A stretch of 64,000 nucleotides of DNA. Source: Planotetraspora phitsanulokensis (GTDB taxonomy: Bacteria > Actinomycetota > Actinomycetes > Streptosporangiales > Streptosporangiaceae). Both the position numbers and the translations under genes were made by a program. Of the stretch, positions 1 through 8,700 are shown one piece after another. The notes below the pieces were generated by a model. It did not search any database and had not been told where the DNA came from. It worked only from the letters and a program-made list of their open reading frames with translations. The stretch's first letter is position 1. Every line of letters starts with the position of its first letter. The stretch lies in the NCBI RefSeq assembly GCF_016863295.1, contig NZ_BOOP01000042.1, positions 32,523 through 96,522 on the forward strand, read 5' to 3'.

Positions 1-2
1 CG

Positions 3-1526
3 AGGATGCGGGAGGGCGGCGGCCGGCTGGTGGTCATCGACCCGCGGGCTACGCGGACAGCCAAGCTCGCCGATCTCCACCTGAGGCCCGCGCCGGGGAC
101 GGACCTCGCGCTGGCCCTTGGCCTGCTCCACGTCGCGATCGCCGACGGCCACGCCGACCTGGACTATCTGGCGGGGCGCACGACCGGGTTCGAGCCGGTC
201 CGCACCTCGGTCGCGGGCTGGTGGCCCGAGCGCGCCGAGCGCGTGACCGGCGTGCCGGTGGCCGCCATGCGCGAGGCCGTGCGGATCCTCGGTGAGGCGG
301 AGCGCGCGATGATCCTCACCGGACGCGGCGCCGAGCAGCACGCCAAGGGCACCGACACCGTCACGTCCTTCGTCAACCTCGCGCTCGTCCTCGGCCTGCC
401 GGGCAGGGAGGGCTCCGGGTACGGGTGCGTCACGGGCCAGGGCAACGGCCAGGGCGGCCGCGAACACGGGCAGAAGGCCGACCAGCTTCCCGGCTACCGC
501 AAGATCGACGATCCGGCCGCGCGGGCCCACGTCGCGTCCGTCTGGGGGATCGATCCCGGCGACCTGCCGGGACCGGGCAGGTCCGCGTTCGAGATGCTCG
601 ACGCGCTCGGCACCCCCGGCGGCCCGCGGGCGCTGCTCGTGTTCGGCTCCAATCCCGCCGTCTCCGCTCCGGACGCCGCGCGGGTGGCCCGCGGGCTCGG
701 CGCGCTCGACCTGCTCGTGGTCTCCGACATCGTGACGTCCGAGACCGCGGCGATGGCCGACGTGATCCTGCCGACCACGCAATGGGCGGAGGAGTCCGGC
801 ACGGTCACGAACCTGGAGGGGCGGGTGCTGCTGCGCCGGAGGGCGGCCGATCCGCCGCACGGCGTGCGCAGCGACCTGTCCATCCTGTCCGGCCTCGCCG
901 AACGGCTGGCGCACCGGGAGGGCTTCCCCGCGGACCCCGGGACGGTCTTCGGCGAGCTCCGCCGGGCCTCGCAGGGAGGGATCGCCGACTACTCGGGCGT
1001 CACCTACGAGCGGATAGCAGCGGAGACGGGCGTGTTCTGGCCGTGCCCGGCGGAGGGGCCGGGCGAGGCGGCCCATCCGGGAACCCCGCGTCCCTTCCTT
1101 GAGCGCTTCGCCACCCCGGACGGCCTGGCCCGCCTCGTGCCCGTGGACCACCGGCCGCCCGCCGAGGACGTCGACGCCGACTTCCCGATCTACCTGACGA
1201 CCGGCCGGGTCCTGGCGCACTACCAGTCCGGAGCTCAGACGCGCCGCATCCCCGAGCTCAACCAGGCGTCCCCGGAGGTGTTCGTCGAGCTGCACCCCGA
1301 CCTGGCCGAACGGCTCGGCGTCGAGCCCGGCGGCAGGGTCCGCGTGCGGAGCCGGCGCGGTGCCGTCGAGGCCGTGGCCAAGGTAAGTCCGGTGGTCCTG
1401 CCGGACACCGTGTTCATGCCCTTCCACTGGGAGGGCGTCAACAGGCTGACCAACGCCGCCCTCGATCCGGTGTCCAGGATGCCGGAGTTCAAGGTCTGCG
1501 CGGTCGCGGTGGAGCGTGTCGCGTGA
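3..1526 (+). CDS. nasA: Assimilatory nitrate reductase catalytic subunit, C-terminal part (5' end outside window)
   Basis: This is the C-terminal 507 or so codons of a molybdopterin oxidoreductase; the reading frame runs off the left edge, so the [4Fe-4S] N-terminal domain is not visible. The visible part has a molybdopterin oxidoreductase body (segment GQGNGQGGREHGQKADQLPG, typical of NasA/NarB/formate dehydrogenase-like enzymes) and a C-terminal molybdopterin-dinucleotide binding domain starting near FPIYLTTGRVLAHYQSGAQT. The protein would reduce nitrate to nitrite in the cytoplasm. It overlaps the next gene by 4 bases (GTGA), and the downstream genes encode its electron-transfer partner and nitrite reductase. 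That context favours nitrate reductase over formate dehydrogenase, which the fold alone would also allow. Confidence 0.85.
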   Translation, partial: RMREGGGRLVVIDPRATRTAKLADLHLRPAPGTDLALALGLLHVAIADGHADLDYLAGRTTGFEPVRTSVAGWWPERAERVTGVPVAAMREAVRILGEAERAMILTGRGAEQHAKGTDTVTSFVNLALVLGLPGREGSGYGCVTGQGNGQGGREHGQKADQLPGYRKIDDPAARAHVASVWGIDPGDLPGPGRSAFEMLDALGTPGGPRALLVFGSNPAVSAPDAARVARGLGALDLLVVSDIVTSETAAMADVILPTTQWAEESGTVTNLEGRVLLRRRAADPPHGVRSDLSILSGLAERLAHREGFPADPGTVFGELRRASQGGIADYSGVTYERIAAETGVFWPCPAEGPGEAAHPGTPRPFLERFATPDGLARLVPVDHRPPAEDVDADFPIYLTTGRVLAHYQSGAQTRRIPELNQASPEVFVELHPDLAERLGVEPGGRVRVRSRRGAVEAVAKVSPVVLPDTVFMPFHWEGVNRLTNAALDPVSRMPEFKVCAVAVERVA

Positions 1527-2926
1527 GGCTCGTGGTGGTGGGCAACGGGATGGCCGGGTCACGCCTCGTCAGCGAGGTGCGCTCGCGGAGCCGGGACGTC
1601 CGGATAGCGGTCTTCGGGGCGGAGGCGCGGCAGCCGTACAACCGGGTGCTGCTGTCCAACGTGCTGGCGGGCACCTCCACCCCCGACCAGGCCCGCCTGG
1701 TGGACCCCGCCTGGTACGGCGAGCACGACGTGACCGCGCGCCTGGGGGTCCGGGTGACCGCGATCGACCGGGATCGCAAGGCGGTCCTCGCGTCCGACGG
1801 GACGCGTGAGCCGTACGACGTGCTGGTGCTGGCCACCGGCAGCGAGCCGGTGGTGCCGCCGATCCCCGGAGCGGAGCGCGCGATGCCGTTCCGGACCCTG
1901 GACGACTGCGATCGGATCAGGAACGCGGCGACGTCGGCGCGTGGCGTGGTGGTCGTCGGAGGCGGCCTGCTGGGCATCGAGGCGGCACGCGGACTCGCCG
2001 GGCGGGGCGTTGCGGTGACGCTGCTGCACCTGGGCGATCACCTGATGGAGCGGCAACTCGACGCGGAGGCGGGCCTGGTCCTGCGGCAGACCCTCGGGGC
2101 GCTCGGCGTCCGGGTGCGCACCGGAGTGACGGTGAGCGCCGTACACGAGCACCGGGTGGACCTGTCCACGGGCGAGTCGATGGACGCCGACCTGGTCGTC
2201 CTCGCGTGCGGCGTCCGGCCGGTGGTCGGCCTCGCCCGCGACGCCGGGCTGGAGGTGGACCGCGGCGTCGTCGTCGACGACGAACTGCGCACGGACGATC
2301 CCGCGATCTTCGCGATCGGGGAGTGCGCCCAGCACGCCGGCATGGTCTACGGGCTCGTCTCGCCCGCCTGGGAGCAGGCGGCCGTCGCCGCCGACGTCAT
2401 CACGGGGGCCGACCGGACCGCGCGCTACCGCGGATCTCGCATGGTGACGCGGCTCAAGGCCAGGAGCGTCGAACTGGCGGCGATGGGGGAGACCCACCTG
2501 ACCGACGAGCAGGCGGAGATCGTCAGCTTCAGCCACCACAGAAACGGCACCTACCGCAAGCTCGTCATCCGGGACGGCCGGCTGGTCGGGGCGATCCTGC
2601 TGGGCGAGACGCCGGCCGTCGGCACGCTGACCCGGCTGTTCGACCGGGGAGGACCACTCCCCGCGGATCGGGCCGGGCTGTTGTTCCCCGGCGTCACAGC
2701 CGATGTCGCGGTGGCGCAGAGCCCGGTCAGGATGCCCGACTCGGCGCAGGTCTGCCACTGCAACAACGTGACGAAGGGCCAGATCAGGGCTTGCTGGGAG
2801 GCCGGCGCACGGGATCTGCCGGCCGTGACGGCCGCGACGGCGGCCACCACCGGATGCGGCGGCTGCCGTGACGCGGTGGAAGGAATCGTCGGGTGGTTGT
2901 CGGAGCAGGAAGGGGTAAGCGCATGA
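1523..2926 (+). CDS. FAD/NAD(P)H oxidoreductase with C-terminal BFD [2Fe-2S] domain, nitrate reductase electron-transfer subunit
   Basis: 467 aa with a GTG start inside the stop of the upstream gene. Residues 1-30 form the FAD Rossmann motif (VVVGNGMAG), a second NAD(P) motif follows near residue 140 (VVVVGGGLLGIEAA), and the C-terminus carries a bacterioferritin-associated ferredoxin-like domain with cysteines in CHCNNV and CGGC. This is the architecture of the NasB/NasC-type reductase that passes electrons from NAD(P)H to assimilatory nitrate reductase, and it is similar to the N-terminal half of NirB, encoded next. It has no siroheme domain, so it is not a second nitrite reductase. Expected to be cytoplasmic and co-translated with its neighbours. 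Confidence 0.85.
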   Translation: MRLVVVGNGMAGSRLVSEVRSRSRDVRIAVFGAEARQPYNRVLLSNVLAGTSTPDQARLVDPAWYGEHDVTARLGVRVTAIDRDRKAVLASDGTREPYDVLVLATGSEPVVPPIPGAERAMPFRTLDDCDRIRNAATSARGVVVVGGGLLGIEAARGLAGRGVAVTLLHLGDHLMERQLDAEAGLVLRQTLGALGVRVRTGVTVSAVHEHRVDLSTGESMDADLVVLACGVRPVVGLARDAGLEVDRGVVVDDELRTDDPAIFAIGECAQHAGMVYGLVSPAWEQAAVAADVITGADRTARYRGSRMVTRLKARSVELAAMGETHLTDEQAEIVSFSHHRNGTYRKLVIRDGRLVGAILLGETPAVGTLTRLFDRGGPLPADRAGLLFPGVTADVAVAQSPVRMPDSAQVCHCNNVTKGQIRACWEAGARDLPAVTAATAATTGCGGCRDAVEGIVGWLSEQEGVSA

Positions 2927-5391
2927 CCTCCGCACCCGGGACCCGGGTCGTCGTCGTGGGATGCGGGCCCACCGCGCACCGGCTGGTCGAAACCCTCGTC
3001 GCCCGCGGATTCCCCGGGCCGATCACCGTCTTCGGGGAGGAGCCGCGGCCGGCGTACGACCGGGTCGCGCTCACCTCGTACCTCCAGGGCAGGAGCGCCG
3101 AGGACCTCACCTATCCCGTCCCCGACGGCGTCACGCTCCAGCTGGGCAGCAGGGTGACCGGCATCGACCGGGACGGCCTCACCGTCGTCACGGACACGGG
3201 ACAGGCCGAGCCGTACGACGTCCTGGTGCTCGCCACCGGATCGGCGCCGTTCGTGCCGCCCGTGCCGGGGCGCGACCTGCCGGGTTGCTTCGTGTACCGG
3301 ACGCTCGACGACCTGGACGCGATCAGGGATGCGGCGCGGGAGGCCACCTCCGGGGTGGTCGTCGGGGGAGGGCTGCTCGGCCTGGAGGCCGCGGACGCCC
3401 TGCGCGGGCTCGGGCTGCGCACCCACATCGTCGAGATGAGCGACCGGCTGATGCCCCGGCAGGTCGACGCGGGCGGCGGCGCCGTGCTCCGCGGCCACGT
3501 CGAGGCGCTGGGCCTGGCCGTCCACGCGGGCAGCGGGGTGCGGGCGATCGAGCCGGGCCCGGACGGCAGGGCCGCGCGGCTGGTGCCGCCGCAGGGCGAC
3601 GCGATCGAGGCCGAGGTCGTGGTGTTCTCCGCGGGAATCCGGCCTCGCGACGAGCTGGCCCGCTCGTGCCGGCTGGACGTCGGCGAGCGCGGCGGCATCG
3701 TCGTCGACGCGGGGATGCGGACCTCCGACGAGCACATCTACGCGATCGGCGAGTGCGCGCTCGCGGGCGGGGCCGTGTACGGCCTGGCCGGGCCGTGCTT
3801 CACCCAGGCCGAGGTCGCCGCCGACCGGATCATGGGCGGGACGGCGTCGTTCGAGGGCGCGGACATGTCCACGAAGCTCAAGCTGCTCGGCGTCGAGGTG
3901 GCCCAGTTCGGGGAGATGTCCGGGGCGCTCGACGTGACCTACCTCGACCCCGTCGCGGGCGTCTACAAGAAGCTGTTCGTCAGCGACGACGCCAAGACGC
4001 TGCTCGGCGGCATCTGCGTGGGCGACGCGGCGCCGTACGACACGTTGCGGCCGTTCGTCGGCAGGGCGCTGCCCGGGTCCCCGAGCGACCTGCTCTTCGC
4101 TGGCGCCGGCGCGTCCGTCGAGCTGCCGGACGACGCGCAGGTCTGCTCCTGCAACAACGTCAGCAAGGGCAAGGTCCGCACCGCCATCGCGGAGGCCGGG
4201 CTGACCGACGTTCAGGGCGTCAAGGACTGCACGCGCGCCGGGACCACCTGCGGCAGCTGCGTGCCGATGCTCAGGCGCATCCTCGCCGAGTCCGGAGTCG
4301 ACGTCGGGAAGGGACTGTGCGAGCACTTCGCCCTCAGCCGGGCGGAGCTGTTCGACATCGTCCTCGTCCGCGGGATCACCACGTTCTCCCAGCTCGTCGC
4401 CGAACACGGCACGGGACGCGGCTGCGACGTCTGCAAACCCGTCGTCGCCTCGATCCTGGCGTCGCTCGGCAACGGCCACATCCTCGACGGCGAGCAGGCG
4501 GCGCTGCAGGACACCAACGACCACTTCCTGGCCAACATCCAGAAGAACGGCACCTACTCGGTCGTCCCGCGCGTCCCCGGCGGGGAGATCACGCCGGACA
4601 AGCTCATCGTCATCGGCGAGGTGGCCCGCGACTTCGGGCTCTACACGAAGATCACCGGGGGCCAGCGCATCGATCTGCTGGGCGCCCGCGTCGAGCAGCT
4701 GCCGGGCATCTGGGCGCGGCTCGTGGCGGCCGGGTTCGAGTCCGGCCACGCGTACGGCAAGGCGCTGCGCACCGTGAAGTCCTGCGTCGGCTCCACCTGG
4801 TGCAGGTACGGCGTGCAGGACTCGGCGGGCCTGGCGGTGGCCCTGGAACTGCGCTACCGCGGCCTGCGCTCCCCGCACAAGCTCAAGGCCGCCGTCTCCG
4901 GCTGCGCCCGCGAGTGCGCGGAGGCGCGGTCGAAGGACTTCGGGATCATCGCGACGGAGCGGGGCTGGAACCTCTACGTGGGCGGCAACGGCGGGTTCAC
5001 GCCCCGGCACGCCGACCTGCTCGTCGCGGACCTGCCCGCCGACGACCTGGTCCGGGTCATCGACAGGTTCCTGATGTTCTACATCCGCACGGCCGACCGG
5101 CTCCAGCGGACGTCGGCGTGGATCGAGGGGCTCGAAGGCGGCCTCGACTACCTCAGGGCGGTCGTCCTGGACGACTCCCTCGGCATCTGCGCGGACCTCG
5201 AGGCCCAGATGGAGCGGCACGTCGAGTCCTACGTCGACGAGTGGCGCGCCGCCATCGAGGACCCCGACAAGCTCCGCCGTTTCGTCAGCTTCGTGAACGC
5301 CCCCGGCATCCCCGACCCCACGATCGTGTTCGAGACCGAGCGTGACCAGATCCGGCCGGTGCCGGTCGTCCTGGAGGGAGTACGCGCATGA
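2923..5391 (+). CDS. nirB: NADH-dependent nitrite reductase, large subunit
   Basis: 822 aa. The ATG at 2923 overlaps the upstream stop (ATGA) and follows an AAGGGG ribosome site; an in-frame GTG-like start 30 bases earlier would bury the overlap and is less likely. Domains in order: FAD Rossmann fold (VVVVGCGPTA, residues about 8-17), NAD fold (VVGGGLLGLEAA), a BFD-like [2Fe-2S] domain (CSCNNV ... CGSC), a second BFD-like module ending in GCDVCKP, then a siroheme/[4Fe-4S] reductase domain with cluster cysteines in SCVGSTWC and SGCAREC. This is the full NirB layout. It reduces nitrite to ammonium in the cytoplasm, using siroheme whose last biosynthetic steps are encoded downstream. Confidence 0.95.
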   Translation: MTSAPGTRVVVVGCGPTAHRLVETLVARGFPGPITVFGEEPRPAYDRVALTSYLQGRSAEDLTYPVPDGVTLQLGSRVTGIDRDGLTVVTDTGQAEPYDVLVLATGSAPFVPPVPGRDLPGCFVYRTLDDLDAIRDAAREATSGVVVGGGLLGLEAADALRGLGLRTHIVEMSDRLMPRQVDAGGGAVLRGHVEALGLAVHAGSGVRAIEPGPDGRAARLVPPQGDAIEAEVVVFSAGIRPRDELARSCRLDVGERGGIVVDAGMRTSDEHIYAIGECALAGGAVYGLAGPCFTQAEVAADRIMGGTASFEGADMSTKLKLLGVEVAQFGEMSGALDVTYLDPVAGVYKKLFVSDDAKTLLGGICVGDAAPYDTLRPFVGRALPGSPSDLLFAGAGASVELPDDAQVCSCNNVSKGKVRTAIAEAGLTDVQGVKDCTRAGTTCGSCVPMLRRILAESGVDVGKGLCEHFALSRAELFDIVLVRGITTFSQLVAEHGTGRGCDVCKPVVASILASLGNGHILDGEQAALQDTNDHFLANIQKNGTYSVVPRVPGGEITPDKLIVIGEVARDFGLYTKITGGQRIDLLGARVEQLPGIWARLVAAGFESGHAYGKALRTVKSCVGSTWCRYGVQDSAGLAVALELRYRGLRSPHKLKAAVSGCARECAEARSKDFGIIATERGWNLYVGGNGGFTPRHADLLVADLPADDLVRVIDRFLMFYIRTADRLQRTSAWIEGLEGGLDYLRAVVLDDSLGICADLEAQMERHVESYVDEWRAAIEDPDKLRRFVSFVNAPGIPDPTIVFETERDQIRPVPVVLEGVRA

Positions 5392-5750
5392 CCTCGCTCG
5401 CCGTGACGCACGCGCCGGCCGAGGCCGGCACGTGGACGCGGGTCTGCCGCCACGCCGACCTCATCGCCGAACGCGGTGTGGCGGCCCTGATCGGCCCGCA
5501 CCAGGTGGCGGTCTTCCTGACGTTCGACGGAGGGCTGTACGCGCTCGGGAACCGGGACCCCTACAGCGGGACCCACGTGATGTCCCGGGGGATCGTCGGC
5601 ACCAGGAACGGCGAGCCCTGCGTGGCGTCGCCCATGCACAAGCAGGTCTTCTCCCTCGTCACGGGTGCCTGCGTGGACGACCCCTCCGTCGTCGTCCCGA
5701 CCTATCCGATTCGCGTCAACGACGAAACCGTGGAGGTGAGCGTGGCATGA
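5388..5750 (+). CDS. nirD: Nitrite reductase small subunit, Rieske-like fold
   Basis: 120 aa, ATG overlapping the nirB stop. It has the Rieske-type beta fold, but the canonical CxH and CxxH cluster ligands are absent: the positions read GNRDP and ASPMHKQVF. Loss of the cluster is normal for NirD of the NADH-dependent nitrite reductase, where the subunit supports NirB rather than carrying electrons. Its position directly after nirB makes the assignment secure. The gene also overlaps the following gene by 4 bases, so nirB, nirD and the HemD-like gene are very likely translationally coupled. Confidence 0.93.
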   Translation: MTSLAVTHAPAEAGTWTRVCRHADLIAERGVAALIGPHQVAVFLTFDGGLYALGNRDPYSGTHVMSRGIVGTRNGEPCVASPMHKQVFSLVTGACVDDPSVVVPTYPIRVNDETVEVSVA

Positions 5751-6910
5751 CCGCGCTTTTGGACGATCCCCTGGTCGCACCGGAGACGGCGCCCGACGCG
5801 CTGGCCGGGTTCACCATCGGGGTGACCGCGACGCGGCGTCGCGAGGAGTTCTCCGCGCTGCTGGAGCGCCGCGGCGCCCGAGTGGTCCAGGCCCCCGCCA
5901 TCCGCCTGGTGCCCCTGGCCGAGGACACCGGCCTGCTCGCCGCCACCCGGGCCTGCCTGGAGGCTCCGATCGACTACGTGGTGATCACCACGGGTGTGGG
6001 CTTCCGCGGGTGGATGGCCGCGACCGAAGGGTGGGGGCTGTCCGCCGACATCGCCCTTCACTTCGAGGCCGCCCGGCTGCTTCCCCGGGGGCCCAAGGCG
6101 CTCGGGGCGGTCCGCGCGGCCGGGCTGACCGACTTCTGGACGCCCGCCACGGAGTCGTGTGAGGAGGTGAAGGACTACCTCCTGGCCCAGGACCTCCGCG
6201 GCCGCCGCATCGCCGTGCAGCTGCACGGCGAGCCGCTGACCGGGTTCGTCGCCGCGCTGCGCGAGGCCGGCGCCGAGGTCATCGAGGTGCCCGTCTACCG
6301 ATGGCTGCCCTACCGCGACACCTCGCCTCTGCGCCGCCTGGTGAGCCAGACGGTGACGGGCTCGGTGGACGCAGTGGCGTTCACCAGTGCCCCCGCGGTG
6401 ATCGCGATGCTGAACGCCGCCCGTGCCGAGGGCCTGGAGGATGCGCTGATCGCGGCCTTCAACACGCACGTGGTCGCCGCCTGCGTGGGCTCGGTCACCT
6501 CCGCCCCACTGGAGGCCCGCGGCGTCCGGGTCGTCCAGCCGGAACGGCCCAGGCTCGGCGCGCTCGCGCGCACCCTCGCCCGTCACCTGCCCGTGAGCGG
6601 CGTCACGCGGATCGTCGCGGGCGGCCACGATCTGGAGATCCGCGGGCACGCGGTGGTCGTCGACGGCGAGCTCAAGCCGCTGCCTCCAGCGCCGATGTCG
6701 GTGCTCAAGCGGCTCGCCGAACGACCGGGCCACGTGGTCGCACGCGCGGAACTGCGCGTGGTCCTGCCCGGTGGCCCGTCGAGAGACTCGGCCGAGCACG
6801 CGGTCGAGATGGCGATCACCCGCCTGCGCCGGGCGCTCGGCCCCTCCGGCATCGTGGAGACGGTGGTCAAGCGGGGCTACCGCCTGGCCGTCGCGCGGGA
6901 CGAACGATGA
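5747..6910 (+). CDS. Uroporphyrinogen-III synthase-like domain fused to C-terminal winged-helix DNA-binding domain
   Basis: 387 aa. ATG at 5747 overlaps the nirD stop; a longer in-frame ORF upstream is only the nirD shadow. Residues about 20-275 form a HemD-type two-lobed domain (start GFTIGVTATRRREEF, later FTSAPAV). Residues about 290-385 form an OmpR/PhoB-type winged helix, ending EHAVEMAITRLRRALG ... VVKRGYRLA, which is the usual recognition helix and wing. The same fusion lies next to nirBD in Mycobacterium tuberculosis (Rv0260c, from memory). It may close the tetrapyrrole ring for siroheme, or sense a tetrapyrrole and regulate the operon, or both. Which activity it keeps cannot be decided from sequence. 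Confidence 0.85.
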   Translation: MTALLDDPLVAPETAPDALAGFTIGVTATRRREEFSALLERRGARVVQAPAIRLVPLAEDTGLLAATRACLEAPIDYVVITTGVGFRGWMAATEGWGLSADIALHFEAARLLPRGPKALGAVRAAGLTDFWTPATESCEEVKDYLLAQDLRGRRIAVQLHGEPLTGFVAALREAGAEVIEVPVYRWLPYRDTSPLRRLVSQTVTGSVDAVAFTSAPAVIAMLNAARAEGLEDALIAAFNTHVVAACVGSVTSAPLEARGVRVVQPERPRLGALARTLARHLPVSGVTRIVAGGHDLEIRGHAVVVDGELKPLPPAPMSVLKRLAERPGHVVARAELRVVLPGGPSRDSAEHAVEMAITRLRRALGPSGIVETVVKRGYRLAVARDER

Positions 6911-7698
6911 CGACCACCCTCGTCCTCGCTGCGCACGGGGCCCGCGGCGAGGAGTGGGGGGCCGTCATGCGCGACCTCGCGGAGCTGGTGCGGCGCGCCC
7001 GCCCCGGGCGGCCGGTGGAGCTCGGCTTCCTGGAGCTCAGCTCGCCCGCCCTCACCGACGTGCTGGCCGCAGTCCCCGGGCCCGTGGTGGTCGTCCCGCT
7101 GCTGCTCGCCGGGGGCTACCACGTGCACATCGACCTGCCGTCCGTGATCGCGCGGACCCGCCCGGACGCGCGGGTCACCGGGCAGCTCGGGCCGCACCCG
7201 CTGCTGACCGCGGTGCTCGCCCGGCGGCTTGTGGCCGCGGGTCTCCGGTCGTGCGACGCCGTAGTCCTCGGGGCGGCAGGCTCGTCGGACCCCGCCGCCC
7301 TCGAGGACGTCCGGGCCGCCGCGCGGCTGCTGTCCGTACGGCTCTCGCGCCCGGTGACGGCCGCCTTCGCCTCGGCGGGGAGCCCCACGGTGTCCCAGGC
7401 GCTGGACCGGATCAGGTCCGGGCCCGCCCCCCGTGCCGTGATCGCGTCCTACCTGCTCGCCCCGGGGCTCTTCCACGAGCGCCTGATCGCTTCGGGGGCC
7501 GACGCGGTCAGCGCCCCCATCGGCGCCGACGAGGACGTGGCCGCGCTGGTGTGGCGGAGGTTCGACGAGGCCGTCGCCGCCGGGCGCTCCACGTCGCCGC
7601 GCCGGACGGTCCAGGCCCCATCCGTGCCGAGCCTGTCCCTGATCGCGGATTCCCCGTCGCCGGGCGGATCACGCGTCACGGGCGCATCTGACGCGTGA
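6907..7698 (+). CDS. Sirohydrochlorin chelatase, CbiX/SirB family
   Basis: 263 aa, ATG overlapping the upstream stop. The N-terminal motif LAAHGARGEEW and the later YHVHID supply the paired histidines expected for metal insertion by class II chelatases. Two CbiX-like half domains are visible (the second begins near SCDAVVLGAAGSSDP). The likely reaction is insertion of Fe(II) into sirohydrochlorin to give siroheme, the cofactor of NirB encoded in the same operon; cobalt insertion for cobalamin is the alternative in this family. The last 35 or so residues (SPRRTVQAPSVPSLS onward) look disordered. It closes the nitrate/nitrite operon; no convincing terminator hairpin follows directly. Confidence 0.88.
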   Translation: MTTTLVLAAHGARGEEWGAVMRDLAELVRRARPGRPVELGFLELSSPALTDVLAAVPGPVVVVPLLLAGGYHVHIDLPSVIARTRPDARVTGQLGPHPLLTAVLARRLVAAGLRSCDAVVLGAAGSSDPAALEDVRAAARLLSVRLSRPVTAAFASAGSPTVSQALDRIRSGPAPRAVIASYLLAPGLFHERLIASGADAVSAPIGADEDVAALVWRRFDEAVAAGRSTSPRRTVQAPSVPSLSLIADSPSPGGSRVTGASDA

Positions 7699-7827
7699 CG
7701 GCCGGGTCGTCAGGGACCTGAACCGCACCCGATCGGTCGTGATCCGCAGGGAGTTGCCTCTTCCTGTGGCGTCGCGCTCGAGGTCGTCACGGCAGAGCAG
7801 GCCGGCCGACGTGGTGACTGGCTCCCC

Positions 7828-7871
7828 TTGGCAAGCAGGAAGTCAGGGGTTCGAATCCCCTGGGCTCCACC
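7828..7871 (+). pseudogene. 3' half of tRNA-Ala(GGC), probable recombination scar
   Basis: The stretch reads as an exact tRNA 3' half. It has an anticodon loop TTGGCAA (anticodon GGC), 3' anticodon stem GCAGG, variable loop AAGTC, T arm AGGGG-TTCGAAT-CCCCT, acceptor strand GGGCTCC, discriminator A, then CC. Base 70 is T, which fits the G3-U70 identity pair of tRNA-Ala. The five bases before the loop (TCCCC) do not pair with GCAGG and no D arm precedes, so the 5' half is missing. Integrative elements often carry such 3' tRNA ends as attachment sites. It sits exactly where the core operon gives way to accessory genes. Confidence 0.8.
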
Positions 7872-7918
7872 CGGAAGGCGTACCCGAACGCGGTCCGAGA
7901 CGCAGGGGCAGGCGCACG

Positions 7919-8671
7919 TCAGACGTCGCCAATCCGCGCATGTTCGGCGGATGCATCGCCGCCTGCTGCGGACGGGCTTGCCAGGTCGCTTGGTGTGCTG
8001 TGGGCGCCGAGTTGGGCTTCGAGGCCGTCGAGGATGGCTTGGAGGCCGAACTGGAAGGTGTTGTCGGGGGTCGCGGCGTAGTCGGTGGCGGCTGTGTCGA
8101 GGCGGGCGCGCAGCCGTGGGAACTGCGCCGCGATCTCGTGAGCCTTTGCCATGCTTTCGTGCATCAGCGCCTCGGCGTTGCCGCCGTCGCGGCCGAGCTT
8201 CTTGGTGAACGAGGCGGCTGCGGCCGGGACGAGGGCGTTGCCGAGTACAAAGGTGAAGACGGTGGCTGCCGCCTGATCGGCCTGCGCACCGGTGAATCCG
8301 GCCGCCTCGTAGACGGCGTAGCCGTGGTCGTCGTGGCGGGCCTTGCCGGGGCCGAAGATCATGTACGAGCCGAAGGCCTGCACCAGCCAGGAGTGGCGGG
8401 TGAGCATCGCGTGCAGGTCGGTGGCCATCTGCGTGGCGGCTGTCCGCCAGTCCATCGTGGCCAGGTCGGGTAGCGCGATCTGGTGCCATACCTCGTCGCC
8501 GGCGAGGGTGATGAGGTTGTCCTTGCTGCCCACGTGCCAATAGACGGCGGTGGCCGCAGAGCCCAGCCGCTTGCCCAGCGCGCGCATGTTCAGGCCTTCC
8601 AGGCCTTCGTCGTCCAGCAGGTCGATGGCTGCCTTGACGATCTGTTCGCGGGTCAGCGTGTCACGCGGCAT
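7919..8671 (-). CDS. TetR/AcrR-family transcriptional repressor
   Basis: About 250 aa from the ATG at 8671 (MPRDTLTREQIV); an ATG 18 bases earlier is possible. The N-terminal helix-turn-helix is clear: IVKAAIDLLDDEGLEGLNMRALGKRLG then AATAVYWHVGSKDNL, the TetR pattern. The remainder matches the all-helical ligand-binding domain of the TetR_C type (WRTAATQMATDLHAML, then the YAATPDNTFQFGL region). The tail after about residue 225 is Ser/Ala/Asp-rich and likely flexible. It is transcribed away from the serine hydrolase gene, and the shared intergenic region holds three copies of one palindrome, so it very probably represses itself and its neighbour. The ligand is unknown. Confidence 0.9.
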   Translation of the reverse strand: MPRDTLTREQIVKAAIDLLDDEGLEGLNMRALGKRLGSAATAVYWHVGSKDNLITLAGDEVWHQIALPDLATMDWRTAATQMATDLHAMLTRHSWLVQAFGSYMIFGPGKARHDDHGYAVYEAAGFTGAQADQAAATVFTFVLGNALVPAAAASFTKKLGRDGGNAEALMHESMAKAHEIAAQFPRLRARLDTAATDYAATPDNTFQFGLQAILDGLEAQLGAHSTPSDLASPSAAGGDASAEHARIGDV

Positions 8672-8700
8672 CCGCCCACCATATGCCACCCGACTCGTTT

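Noticed and set aside
7710..8540. 276-codon - strand frame containing GIRTPDFLLAKG
   Set aside because: That segment is the reverse translation of the tRNA-Ala 3' half, a well-known annotation artefact; the frame also overlaps the TetR gene.
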